From Cladobotryum mycophilum (taxonomy: Eukaryota > Ascomycota > Sordariomycetes > Hypocreales > Hypocreaceae): a stretch of 64,000 bases of DNA. Each line of letters opens with the position of its first letter. Positions within the stretch are counted from its first letter, which is position 1. The notes beneath the pieces are model-generated. The model saw only the letters and a list, made by a program, of their open reading frames with translations, was not told the DNA's origin and did not search any database. The position numbers and the translations under genes are program-made. The stretch is taken from NCBI GenBank assembly GCA_036429605.1, contig JAVFKD010000004.1, positions 2,232,001 through 2,296,000 of the forward strand, written 5' to 3'. Positions 12,674 through 23,632 of the stretch are shown piece after piece.

Positions 12674-12779
12674 GCTGATATGGTAATACCCGCCTTCGTA
12701 TTTGGTATGGTGATACTAGTCTTACGGTTGATATGGTAATACCAGCCGTCTTCACAGCTGCTATGGTAATATGAATCTC
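12674..12779. repeat. Imperfect tandem repeat, about 27-30 bp unit, four copies
   Basis: Four diverged copies centred on the core TATGGTAATA (variants TATGGTGATA, TATGGTAATA) begin near 12674, 12700, 12727 and 12757. Copies one and three share GATATGGTAATACC followed by a pyrimidine-rich tail. It lies 330-440 bp upstream of the permease start. The function is unknown; it may be a decayed minisatellite. Confidence 0.6.
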
Positions 12780-13199
12780 AAATGCTGACGTTCTGTCCCA
12801 ACAACGGTCTAGTATTGTGGAGAGATTTGGGATATGCCGGAAGCATCGACGCTTCCCAGGTTCAGAACCACGAGCTGCGGCCCGGCTCCTGGTTCGTGGG
12901 GATGCGACGGCCATGGGCGGGGGTCCAGGATCCTGAGTCGCCCAAGGGAGTCAAGCGAGCCAAGCGACGATAAGATGCGTGGGGGATGTGTTCAGTCTGT
13001 CAGTTTGCCAACGTGAAGAAATCTGGGGGTTTCTGCTCTGGGAGACTTACATAAACAATAGCAACAATGATTCTATAGAGTAGACTTCCATGTGGACTAG
13101 ACGGATCACTTATATTAATTAGTAACGAGACATAGGGTAATGGCTGGAATCCAGACGTTCGTGGGGACGAGATTTCCCCTCCTTCCCCCCACCATTGAT

Positions 13200-13680
13200 T
13201 CCATGTCAGAGAAGCTCAAATGCATTAATGCTGCGGATTACCACCTCTTACAGATCCTTGATTGAAAGAGCACGTAGATTTTCGTCAATTACTCTCATAG
13301 CGTCCGACTCGGCGTATTTAAGAAGGCCATCAAGTTACCAAAGATCTATGGATATAATCCCACGGATCATCGACACCTATAGGCCTAACCTATAAGAGCA
13401 GAACCACGTGTTCGAGGTCTCATTTGCATCCAATATATTCATTGCAGTCGCCAAAATGTGGAAGGATTTCGGATATTTATTCATAAAAATCAACTCTAAG
13501 GTATCTGCATGCTCATTTTTAATACTCTCGCGATACATAGTAATGATCGTTGAAGGCATGAACAGGAGGTTGACCCCCACCCTTCAAAGTATGCAGATAT
13601 CATTTATGCAGATCTCGAAAGATATGAGCGGGTCTTTTATGAGAAGATCTAGAACCAGACTGGTGTTATGATATTATGGC
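13200..13680 (-). pseudogene. Possible decayed repeat-protein ORF (ankyrin-like), low confidence
   Basis: Read on the minus strand, this AT-rich stretch gives one mostly open frame with three or more stops. The pieces (for example ESIKNEHADTLELIFM and LLKYAESDAMRVIDE) look vaguely like ankyrin repeat helices. No start codon, Kozak context or full repeat can be shown. It could equally be chance in AT-rich DNA. Confidence 0.2.
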
Positions 13681-13903
13681 GTTAATAATAAATAATTCAT
13701 TGGGAGTGACAAAGTGAAGTGATGCCATGCACGCGTAACAGCGATCACTTCTTGCAAGGGAGGTGTTGACCAGTCCAAAAAAAGACTCCTTTCTCTATTC
13801 TCGTATTATTACAGTCTAAACCAACAATGGTATCTCTAACGGGTATATCAAATAAATTTTTTTTTTTACAAAATAGTGAAAGAAAAACGGTGGTAAAATG
13901 CAG

Positions 13904-15706
13904 CTATTGGCCTTGCTCCCGCACACATGCACCAGCAGGGGTCTCAAAAGTAATCTCGAAGTGAGCCTTTGTGGTCTCCCACTCCCCATTCCCAAGATGA
14001 CGCTTACATACCATCGTTGCCTGCCCGCCTACATTGTCGGGCAAGGTTACGGAAACATCACTGACGCGCTTTGAAGCTGGAACGATGGGAAGTGAATCCG
14101 ATGATGCCTCGTCCCATGGCTTGAAGCCATCTGTAAGAGACCAAAGATCTGTGCCTTTGTAGATGTTGCCCTCTTCCATATCCATGAGATGCTTGGCCAT
14201 AAGAGCGGGTAGAGAGCCATCCCAGCCACCTTCTCTATGTGGGGATATGAGAAGCAAGTTGATGGCCTGTCGGCGAGTGTTGGGACATCGACACTTGAGA
14301 GCTACATAGTTCAGGGGAGGGACCAAGCCCATATCAGCCGTGAACCGCACCTTTGGCAGAGGATAACAGTGCTTGAGAACGCGGTCTCTCACAGCGCACG
14401 TCATCCTATCCCACTGCCATTTGGCTTGCATCACAAGACGCCTGAAATCTCCGGTAAACCGATCATAAATCATCTCATCCGTACCCCTTAATGAGGTAGC
14501 TGCCATGATTTTCGCCATGACATGATAGATTCGAAGAAGAGGTATTCCGAATGCTGTCCGGAAAGAGGCGTTTGCGCGGATGGCTGGCTCCCCACGATCA
14601 AAGGCCTTTAGCCATTGTTCAAGAGCGAGTTCAAGGCGGTACTGGGAGCTGTAAAGACAGTCTGGTATTTCCCCTCGAGAATCAAGCAGGTCACTTGCCT
14701 GAGAGGTGAGCGTATACACGCCGTTGATCAATGCATCAAGGTGCTGGCGCGCATCTCGGAATGTCTCAAAAACGAGTGGCACATCGTAGGTCAAGTTCGT
14801 CTTAGCATCCTGGCCAACCTGAAATATGTATGTTGATACTTGGCCAAATAGGGCGGCCTGGATATTGAGCCGCGAAAAAGCCTCGACAAGGGCATCCTCG
14901 ACCGCTGGAGCTTTGGGGCGCAAAATAACTGGCCCATCGGATGACGTTATACCTTGAAGGCTCTGGATTTTTTGCAGTAGGTGGAGGCCACTATGAAGAT
15001 GCGCATACCCCGTTTTGAACCCTCCATTCAGCAGCTCATAGCATACGAAGAGCATGCATGTAATAAGAGCTACACGGAGGCCCTCCCGATCTGAGCGCTC
15101 AAGGTGCCGACGCATATGACCAATGGCCTTGTTGTATTCCACCAGCGCTATGCGCTCCTCATCTTTATGCGCAGCACCGAGTGCAGTTATGGCGTGCAGT
15201 ACGGCTGGCTCTTGGGCACTGGCCTGAAACACCAGGCTCTCCCAGAAATCGGATTCAAAGACCCCCGGGAGCTTGGTATTGGTGTAATATCGAAAGTACT
15301 CGTATCCAATACCTTCCGGTCGGCCAGCAATGCGGGATACGGCAGAGCATGGTAAGCTACGGATGTGATTCATGTTGGTTCTCCTTGGAAGCAGAAGCTT
15401 GGAGGGAGCGGATGAGCCAGTTCGTTCAGCACTGTCGTATGCATTCCCGCCGCCGCCCCAAATCCCGTAGCCGTCACACACGCGGCCCGTAGAGATACAG
15501 CGCTGGCATGCCGGTTTTGCTTCGTCACATTTAACTCGTCGTTTCCTGCAGAGCATTTGTCAGCCAAAGTAACCGTGAAAGTCTGAGAACAACCTAGTGA
15601 TCTTCATGCGGAAGGGAACTAACTTGCAAGTCACACATCCGGTCTTAACCTTGCGATGTCCGAGTCGAGACACATTGTTGTTCTGGCTTGTATTGGAACG
15701 CTCCAT
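13904..15706 (-). CDS. Zn2Cys6 transcription factor (fungal-specific)
   Basis: This is a nuclear binuclear-zinc transcription regulator. Exon 1 (15706-15624) and exon 2 (15545-13904) join over a 78-nt intron that splits the zinc cluster between its second and third Cys, giving 574 residues. The cluster is C24-x2-C27-x6-C34-x6-C41-x2-C44-x6-C51, a canonical Zn2Cys6 with the basic stretch KKRRVK. The rest is the mostly helical fungal regulatory domain (Fungal_trans_2-like: FRYYTNTKLPGVFESDFWE, then VLHAITALGAAH). Reading from the ATG at 15556 alone would lose the first two Cys, which is why the upstream exon was added. It is divergent from the aldo/keto reductase at 16687 and shares a 980-bp intergenic region, so it is a candidate regulator of that gene. 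The ligand and targets are unknown. Confidence 0.88.
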
Positions 15707-16686
15707 CCTTGACACATGGAATCCTATTTTCACAACTTTAGCCTGGGGTCACGTAGTGTTTGGCACTGTTGGGAGGCGGAGTTGGTAGATGGCCCAGGGG
15801 AGAAGTTCGCAAAGGAGAAGAATCTATTTGACAGCTCGGAATTCATGGCTTGTCATTGCGCCCTCCGAAGGGCTCAGAGCAAGCTTGGATGTCATTCTAG
15901 TTATTCAATTGCCGCCTCCCTGACGCCGTGAACATGGAATCTTCACGCAGATTGGCGGTTATACGAACATTGAGTCTTGGAAGGTTTCTCAAAAGGGTGG
16001 CCCGCTGGATCTGGTTGGTCTGCTCGGATTTTAAAGTATCCTATTGGCTGATCTTTATCGTGGCTTTTACTCCTTACATCCGTATTAGTGATCGAACATT
16101 ATCAGAGCCCCCTGTTTATGCAAGTTAAGGCTCAGACATCAGTTAACCGAAGTAAAGCCCGTGGATATAAGGGCTGGCATGGTACAAATGGCTCAATTCA
16201 GAGTCTTCGCGTCAGTTTCATCATGCTCTCTCATGCACGGCGCACCGCGGAAGGAGATAGAACTTATCTCCACCACCACTTGCACAATCAAAAGGGATTC
16301 ATTTCCACTTAGTCCTACACCAACACCGCTTCATTCAGCCTCATGATGCTTTTTCCGCCGATGCAATGTCTGACTGTAGCTTCGGATTTTATGAGAGTGC
16401 ACCTAGTTTTGCTTTGCGGAATTTGAAAGCCGATGGCATTGCCGACAACCCCTCATCAACTCGTCTACGCAAGTCCTAGAGATTCCATAGCAGCGGCGTC
16501 ATGATGTATTGCAAAAGATATAAAAATGACGACATGTCTCTGTCCATTTTTTAGAAATTCAATCGAGCTCTCCAGTATTCTACTAACTTCCTGTGTTTCA
16601 ATCTTGACTACATATTAAGCTCTTAACAAACCCTCCATAGACTCGCCTCAATTCACTCAGCATCTACTTCAACTTACGTCGACAAC
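15707..16686. promoter_or_regulatory. Divergent promoter between Zn2Cys6 regulator and aldo/keto reductase
   Basis: This 980-bp head-to-head intergenic region serves both genes. A TATA-like TATAAAAA at 16519-16526 lies about 160 bp upstream of the reductase ATG. No other gene is seen in it. Confidence 0.5.
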
Positions 16687-17770
16687 ATGGCACCTGTTGC
16701 AACTCGTCAGCTCGGCCGCAATGGCCCCCAGGTCTCCGCCATTGGCCTCGGTCTCATGAGTCTTGGTGGTATCTACGGTCAAAAGGACAGTGTTGAGGAG
16801 CGACTCAAGTTTCTCGACCATGCTCACGAAATTGGCGAGGTCTTTTGGGACACTGCCGATGTGTACGTTGACAGTGAGGACATTATTGGCGAGTGGTTCA
16901 AGCGCTCTGGCAAGAGAGACGACATCTTCCTGGCTACCAAATTTGCTCTGACCAACGACAATGGTGTACGGGGCGTTAGCAGCGACCCTGTGTACGTCAA
17001 GCAAGCGTGTGAAAAGAGCTTGAAGAGGCTTGGCGTTGATACCATCGACCTCTACTATTGTCACCGTGTGGATGATAAGACCCCGATTGAGAAGACTGTC
17101 CAGGCTATGGCCGAATTGAAGAAGTAGGTTGCCCCCGTTTTTGGCCTCGGCATAATAATTCAATCCTGTACTAACTGTGACGTCAAACAGCGAGGGTAAA
17201 ATTCGTTATCTCGGCTTGTCCGAGTGTTCCGCAGCAACCCTGCGCCGAGCTCACGCCGTACACCCCATCTCGGCGTTGCAGGTGGAATACAGTCTTTTCT
17301 TCCTCGACATTGAATCGGAAGCAACGGAGATCCTCAAGACTTGCCGTGAACTAGGCATCGCCATTATTGCATACAGCCCCGTTGGCCGCGGCTTGCTCAC
17401 CGGCCAGGTCAAGAAATTCGAAGACCTCCCCGAGAACGATTTCCGCCGCTTCATTCCCAAGTTCCAAGGCGAAAACTTCAACAGAATTCTGGCTCTGACT
17501 GACAGCATCAAGGCTGTTGCCGATAAGCGCAAGGTGACAGCATCACAGGTGTCTCTTGCCTGGCTTGCAGCTCAGGGCGAAGATATCATCTCTATTCCCG
17601 GAACAAGAACGATTAAATATCTCGAGGAAAACACAAACGCCATCGACATTACGCTGACTGAGGACGAGGTGAAGGAGTTGAGGAAGGCTGCCGAGGCAAC
17701 AGAGTTGGCGGGAGATCGCTACCCACCAGGAATGTCCCAATTCTTGATGCGGGACTCGGTGCCACTGTGA
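16687..17770 (+). CDS. Aldo/keto reductase (AKR superfamily)
   Basis: This is a cytosolic NADPH-dependent aldo/keto reductase of the YakC/AKR13-like type that reduces carbonyl substrates. Exon 1 (16687-17123) and exon 2 (17191-17770) join over a 67-nt intron (donor GTAGGT, acceptor CAG) into 338 residues, the usual length. The catalytic tetrad is visible: D55 and Y60 in DTADVY, K85 in FLATKF, H126 in YYCHRVD. The cofactor-binding C-terminal part has GKIRYLGLSE, AYSPVGRGLLTGQV and the IPGTRTIKYLEEN block, where the 2'-phosphate of NADPH is bound in this family. It lies between two Zn2Cys6 regulator genes and about 7 kb from an aldehyde dehydrogenase and a sugar transporter, so a role in sugar-aldehyde or uronate reduction is possible but inferred. 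The preceding 5' UTR is CT/CAA-rich and the start context is ACAACATGG. Confidence 0.93.
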
Positions 17771-19707
17771 GGAGTGGGCGAGATCATCAACCCAAACGCC
17801 GAACCCTGCAATTCATGCATAAAATGTATCCAGAAACTATAAATTTTACCTTCATCTAGAACAAGGCTAGAACCCAACGTGATTGAACTATCACGACATG
17901 TGAGGCTTGAAGCCTCAAAGCAAGTCCATATTGAGCTAGCCGTTCGAATTAGTGATCATGTCTTTGGTTAACATACTAGCTAAAATAGATGTTACAAATC
18001 GTGATGGGTAGTTGTGTCCTTGCATATAGCTACAACGCCGTACAATCAGATGAATGGACCCTGATCTACCTTTAGGGCTCCTTGTTTTGAACAGGCCGCA
18101 TTTATTGTCTGGTTGTGAAACCAGACTGTTTGTTAGTTTTATGGAGTAGGGTGGTTCTGCATACAATCAATCCAATTATCTTTTAGATGAATACAATGAA
18201 GAATTTGGAATTCGGCAAGACAATGAATCGACTCATTCTGAGTCTTTCTTTGCCTGTTCGCACCACATTCTGAGCCGTACCTCGCATATTAGCGTGCTGC
18301 TAAGTATATGACGACTGCCATGTCAAGAACCAATACGGGAAGATGGAGATCCCGAATAGGATGCTGGGCAGTCTAATGAGGTGCCCTCGAAAGGCGCGCA
18401 TGCACAGGTGTCGGGTTGTGGATACCCCCGGTATCTTGGGACTGGGCTCAGACTGTCAGTCCAGAGCTTCGCTGACCATGGCCCCACTGCTCCGGGCCGC
18501 ACGATGGCTTATCCGAGACGGCTTCACTCCAAGTCCCGGTGGTGAGGACTCTTCAATGCACAGCGAGTATTGGTAGTTGACTGGCGAGTTGGTGTCCAGG
18601 ACGTTTGTGCTTGATGTACCGTGGCGCTAGAGTTCTACACATGAACAGCTCTAGTTGAGCGGATTTCTCAATAGATAATGTTGCTGCATGAGCTGTTTCT
18701 CGTCGTTGAAACTCAAACCAAGTTCACCACCAGGAGAGGCCGAAAGTTCGCCTACCTGGATGTTTTGACGAGTTGCCGTGTGGCGCCATACATTAAATAG
18801 TGTAGCATCCCCTGATAGAAAAGAATACAGCGGCAGATCTTGCTATTTTGGGACAGCCGATGCAGAACTCTCACACTACTCGAGTCAGTATTGAGCATCG
18901 CAGAAAGTCAAAGTCTAGGTTACGCTATTCCTCCCTCCAAAGGCTTTGCGTTGTTGATGCAGCAGCCCTGTATTCCAAGGTTATTCTCATTGCCAAGTCC
19001 CGGCAATGCCTAACTCAACAAGCCAGCCCCCTCCCCCAGCATGATGTGGGTTTTCGGACCGAAATAGGCGCTGCATGCACCACTACCTACCATAGGTATC
19101 AGATGACCCGTCAAAGATTTGGGTCGCCCCCTTCAGCACGTCTTTTGCCTGTCTCAGGCTGCCATGGGAAAGGGGAAATAATCGGCAGACACGGATTGCC
19201 TTGTCTCGAAGGCGCAGCTATCTATCGAGGGTGTTCCGAAGCACGATGAATGATTCGAGAATCCCATATTATTGAAACGCAATATTATTATGTCAATGCG
19301 ACAAAACAAATGCGACTGTCTCATGTCACCTTCTCAACAAAGTACGCCTGGCTTGTTTTAGGCTCTTCAAGGCTCCCAGGTTTCCAAGGCTACCTAGTCA
19401 ACCAACCCAACCAGCATTACCTTCAAGTCTTACCCCCTGGATCAGGGCACGTGATGCGGTTTCTCAGAGAGAGAGAGTTTTCGTCTGTGCTTCAGCCCCC
19501 AAAGTTTCTAGAAGCTCTCGTTTCTTATCAGCCAGATCCAGCTTCGCTTCTCAACATCATGGCCACGACCCTTGACCGGGCTGCTGGTTTTGATGGGACA
19601 TTTATTAATCCGAATTAGAACTCATAACATGGGCCGTTATTATCGTCTGAAACGGACAGCAGCAGTTAAAATCTTCGCCTTATCAGTTATTTAAAATCTA
19701 GGACTCA
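17771..19707. other. Intergenic, no supported gene
   Basis: This 1.9 kb lies between the aldo/keto reductase and the second Zn2Cys6 gene. Frames at 18343-18576, 18848-19249 and 19250-19618 have no recognisable domain. The right end should hold the promoter of the regulator. Confidence 0.5.
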
Positions 19708-21594
19708 ATGTCCAGCATGGCCAACGAGGATCCACCGTCCGGGTCTCTGGATCAACAGGAAGACGGGCTTGTCCACGGCGGTGCCTGTACGACATGCCGT
19801 CGCAAAAAGCAGAAATGCTCCAGAGAGGACCCATGCCGCTCCTGTGTCGCCAGCAACAGCGTCTGCATCTATGAAGAGGGTCAACGCAGAGGCGCAAAAC
19901 CAGGATACATCGAGTCGCTTGTTAAGCGTATGGACACGCTGGAATCCCTGGTGCTAGGACAGTCTCTCCTGTTTGCTCCGCAATTAACGACGACAAATGG
20001 AGTCACCGCCAGCGTGTCTAATTTGGAAGAGAATCTGCGCATCGTGCGCCAGCAGCTTCTCAATCCGCGCAAACGTCCTCGGACCGGCTCATCTGGACAA
20101 TCATCTCAGATTTCGGGTCTGGCCTCGGCCATGAACAACAATGCGACGGATCGCTCTCCTACCGCCCGTGGATCCAACGCTGATCCGCAAGTTCTTCCTC
20201 CTCCATCAATGCTGCATGAGCTTGTCGAGATTTACTTTGCCAAAATCCATCCCTGGATTCCAATTCTTCACCAACCCAGTTTCCATGCCAGCATGCAGTC
20301 TGCGGATGCACCGCCATCAGACATAGTCCTCCAGGCCATCACTGCGGCGACGATCAAGTTCTACAATGTGGACAGCCAGACAAAGGAATGGTATCACCAG
20401 CGATGCCACGATGCAGTTGTTCTTGCGTGCATGGATCGTTTCTCTGTCGAGAGTTTGCAGGCAAGCATAATTCTCGCTTTTAACACCATTGGCAATGGAA
20501 GGGGACCGAGAAGTTGGTCAATTGTGGCCTCGGCGACTCGCATCGTTGAACAACTCGGTCTCGCGGTCGAGGAAGAGGACGCAGTGGAGAACAAACTTTT
20601 AAACAGAATCGGGTTTCTACCTCCAGCAAAGAATTGGACGGAAGCAGAGTCACTTCGGCGAATTTTCTGGTGCATCTTTCTTATGGACCGATTTTGCTCC
20701 GTCTCGACTGGTTGGAATACCAGTTTGACGGGCACTGACGTTAAGAGAAGACTCCCAGTTGAAGGCTGCTTTTGGAGAGACCGCGTGGAAAAGAAGGGGC
20801 GATACTTCAACATTGCCAATCACAGCGTTGACCCCGTGGACGAGACCGATGCCCTCGGCGGTTTCGCCTATCTTATTGAGGCTACTGAGTGTCTTTGCCG
20901 GGTGGCTACCTTTCTACTTCAAGAGGGTGTAGACATCTCTTCCAACGAGAGCCTCAGACGGTGGTTCGAGACGTTCCAGTCTCTGGATGCCATGCTCGTG
21001 AGATGGAAAACCTTTTTGCCGGCGAGATGGCAGGTCGCCGGTATTGACGCCACCGGCAAAATGGACGAAAACCTTACCCTTGCCCACATCACACACAATA
21101 CCAGCGTGATTATGCTGCATCAAAATATTGCCTACCCAGACACAAAGTTCCGACATCGATTACCTTCCCTAAACGCAGCCAAGACTTGCGTCGTTGCAGC
21201 GAATGAAATCGCCACAATTGCCGCCAAGTTTATTGCGAATACCACCGTCGTCATCCCACCAGCACTAAGTTTCTGTCTGTTTATTGCTGCTCGAGCTCTC
21301 CTAGCCGATTCCAAACACTTTGGCACGTATATTGACCCCAACTTCGAATCGCTTCTCCAGTGTCTACGTGAAGCGTCCAAGAGATGGAAGGCTGGTGGCC
21401 TACCTTCGTCTAGCGAGAACCTGGCTGGCCAGTTTGCCGATCGAATAACTGCCGCTTGGAGATCCGGGTCTCCGATTAACGTTCGCTCTGTTGCCCTACA
21501 GGAAGACGGGGCGCCACCAATGTCGCTTGCCAGCCCCCTCTGCCCGACATCTTCCGAGCTAGCTCCGTCAACCCACCATCTATATACGACATGA
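19708..21594 (+). CDS. Zn2Cys6 transcription factor with Fungal_trans domain
   Basis: This is a single-exon regulator of 628 residues. The zinc cluster is C27-x2-C30-x6-C37-x5-C43-x2-C46-x6-C53 with the basic segment RRKKQK. A coiled linker follows (YIESLVKRMDTLESLVLG, a typical dimerisation helix). The middle-homology Fungal_trans domain (PF04082) starts near residue 165 (LHELVEIYFAKIHPWIPILH) and includes RSWSIVASATRIVEQLGL and LRRIFWCIFLMDRFCSVSTG, closely matching the sugar/xylanolytic-type regulators of the family. The C-terminal tail is Ser/Pro-rich, probably the activation region. It is convergent with the MFS sugar transporter (252 bp apart), which itself is divergent from an aldehyde dehydrogenase. 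A pathway-specific regulator of these neighbours is a reasonable inference. Confidence 0.92.
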   Translation: MSSMANEDPPSGSLDQQEDGLVHGGACTTCRRKKQKCSREDPCRSCVASNSVCIYEEGQRRGAKPGYIESLVKRMDTLESLVLGQSLLFAPQLTTTNGVTASVSNLEENLRIVRQQLLNPRKRPRTGSSGQSSQISGLASAMNNNATDRSPTARGSNADPQVLPPPSMLHELVEIYFAKIHPWIPILHQPSFHASMQSADAPPSDIVLQAITAATIKFYNVDSQTKEWYHQRCHDAVVLACMDRFSVESLQASIILAFNTIGNGRGPRSWSIVASATRIVEQLGLAVEEEDAVENKLLNRIGFLPPAKNWTEAESLRRIFWCIFLMDRFCSVSTGWNTSLTGTDVKRRLPVEGCFWRDRVEKKGRYFNIANHSVDPVDETDALGGFAYLIEATECLCRVATFLLQEGVDISSNESLRRWFETFQSLDAMLVRWKTFLPARWQVAGIDATGKMDENLTLAHITHNTSVIMLHQNIAYPDTKFRHRLPSLNAAKTCVVAANEIATIAAKFIANTTVVIPPALSFCLFIAARALLADSKHFGTYIDPNFESLLQCLREASKRWKAGGLPSSSENLAGQFADRITAAWRSGSPINVRSVALQEDGAPPMSLASPLCPTSSELAPSTHHLYTT

Positions 21595-21845
21595 GTAGTA
21601 CAGAGGATGTCTACAGTGTACCAACGGTTAGCTTGGAGGCATTTGATCGCATTTTTACATGGACAGATGAGATGATAGGATAAGACGTATGTTTTTATTG
21701 TGTACGAAGCCGTAAGATAGGTTCTTGGGGTTATTCATTGGGGTAAACTGGGACAAGCAATACATCATGTACATAATTTTCGCATTCATGACATTACGAC
21801 ATAACCATCTGGGTACAATACATCAGATATCAACTTAATTACAGC

Positions 21846-23632
21846 TTAAACCGCTCTTCTCTCACACATCTCACACCTCTTCGTCCCCCCACGCCCCAAA
21901 ATAGTCCTCCTAACTATGGTGGCCGTCGAGCGCTTTTCTAGAGACTTCTTGACTGGGTTTGGTGCTTCGAAGACTTCGTTCAGCTCCTCGAGTGTTCGGT
22001 TCTTCGTCTCTGGGAAGTAGAAGTAGATGATGGTAACCTCGATGACATCCCAGAAAATGAAGACGAGATAATAATAGTAGCCAATCTTGTCAATGGCCAC
22101 CGAAGAGGTGTATTGGCCCAAGATGGACGCAGCCGACCCGACGACTTGGCCAACAGCGGTTCCCTTTGCACGAGTCTCCGTGGCGAGCGTCTCGGAAATG
22201 TAAAAGGGGATGAGAGGGACGATGCAAAGCGAGAAGATGACACTAAAAAGGTAGACGAAGAAGATCCCCGCATGACCGGCGGCCTTGTTTGAATCATCAA
22301 TAGACAACTTGGTGCATCCTGTAACAATAGCCAGACATATGGCCATCCCCGTAATACCACTAAGGAGGAACGGACGACGACCGACTCGATCAAGGAGGGT
22401 AGCTCCGAGAATAGCTGCAAACCAAGAAACGACGGGGTTCAAGGCGTTGAGAAGCAATTGAGTGTGCGGATCTGTTATTCCGGTCTGCTTGACAATGACA
22501 GGGAAGTAGTAGCTGACGAGGGCGTTTCCAGAATACTGGCCGAACCAAGCCATGCCAATAACGCAAATCATGCGGCGTCGAGCAGAGTGGGTGTTAAACA
22601 AGTCCCGGTAGTCCCACCAGCGCTTGTCAGAGCCGTCGGTATAAATGCTCGAGTCCATCTCAGCCATCTGCAGCTTGACGAAGGGGTTGTCCCGCGACCC
22701 TTCGCCATGAAGCTCGGCGAGCACACGCTCAGCTTCGTCGCGGCGATTATGCGCCACAAGCCACCTAGGGGTCTCGGGACAGAAGAGGATGCCGGCGGCG
22801 ACGACGCCAGAGCTGACCATCTGCAGCCACAAAGGTATGCGGAAGGACCCTTCGCCGCTGAGATATGCTGTGCCATACGTGATCCAACTGGCAATGATTG
22901 ATCCAACGAAGAAGTTGGTCTGCATCAGGCCAGAGAGGGGACCACGCCAGTGAGGGTGAGCCATCTCAGTCACGAAAGTTGGTGCTGACACATTAATGAA
23001 GCCTTGGCCGACACCGCAGACAAAACGGCCGCCAAGGAACATTCCGCGGGAGATGGCTGGGGCCTGGATGCAAGTGCCGACAATGACAAAGATGCATCCA
23101 ACAAAGATGCCCCATCGTCGACCACTCATGTCATTGAGTGGACCGGCAAAGGGCAGGGCACATAGACTGCCAATGTTGAAGATGGCAAACACCAATCCTG
23201 TGGAGGAACCGGCCTCTCTCCTAATTGTATGTTAGTTTATGGACAAAAAAGTGTTCAAGTCGACGTGTCATATAGACTCACAAACCAAAGGCGCGTTGAT
23301 ACTGAGGCTGTTTTTTTCACATAAGTTAATTAAGCAACTTTTTTTATTGAAGTTTTTCTGCGATTGTCGCTTCTTACCATGGCATTGATAGCACCCATGA
23401 GAGACCCATCGTATCCTTGTAGGACGATGCAAAGGTAGCCAAGAAGCAGGATGCTGTACAAGCGAAACATCCGCCTGGTCCATAATTTCGGCTTGGCTTC
23501 CTCGGCTAGGTGTGAGATCTGAATCGCTTCGATAACAGAGGGCTGCTCATTGCTGTCGGAACGATCAACCTTCTCCGAATGGATGGCTGGCCCCTTTGCT
23601 AGATCTGCCATTGTGTCGCTGTCCGGCATCAC
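21846..23632 (-). CDS. MFS sugar transporter
   Basis: This is a plasma-membrane sugar/H+ symporter of the MFS sugar-porter family (PF00083), closest in look to fungal lactose/hexose permeases. Exons 23632-23378, 23307-23282 (only 26 nt) and 23220-21846 give 551 residues and 12 predicted helices. Signatures seen are LLGYLCIVLQGYDGSLMGAI in helix 1, NDMSGRRWGIFVGC (the loop 2-3 D-x-x-GRR motif), GRFVCGVGQGFINVSAP, the PETPRWL motif after helix 6, LDRVGRRPFLL in loop 8-9, and PFYISETLATETRAKG with the PETKNRTLEELNEVF end motif. The tiny middle exon completes PQYQRAFGL, which supports the splice with donor GTGAGT at 23281. It is divergent from the aldehyde dehydrogenase across 765 bp and convergent with a Zn2Cys6 regulator. 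The transported sugar is unknown. Confidence 0.94.

Larger units (their letters stand above)
12343..13903. other. AT-rich intergenic region upstream of permease
   Basis: This 1.56 kb holds the permease promoter, an imperfect tandem repeat (12674-12779) and, between 13200 and 13680, a minus-strand segment that reads like decayed protein with several stops. No intact gene is seen. Confidence 0.5.

Noticed and set aside
16669..17163. 164-codon minus-strand frame
   Set aside because: Antisense to the aldo/keto reductase, whose catalytic tetrad is intact.
18848..19249. 133-codon plus-strand frame
   Set aside because: No recognisable motif, and basic low-information composition.
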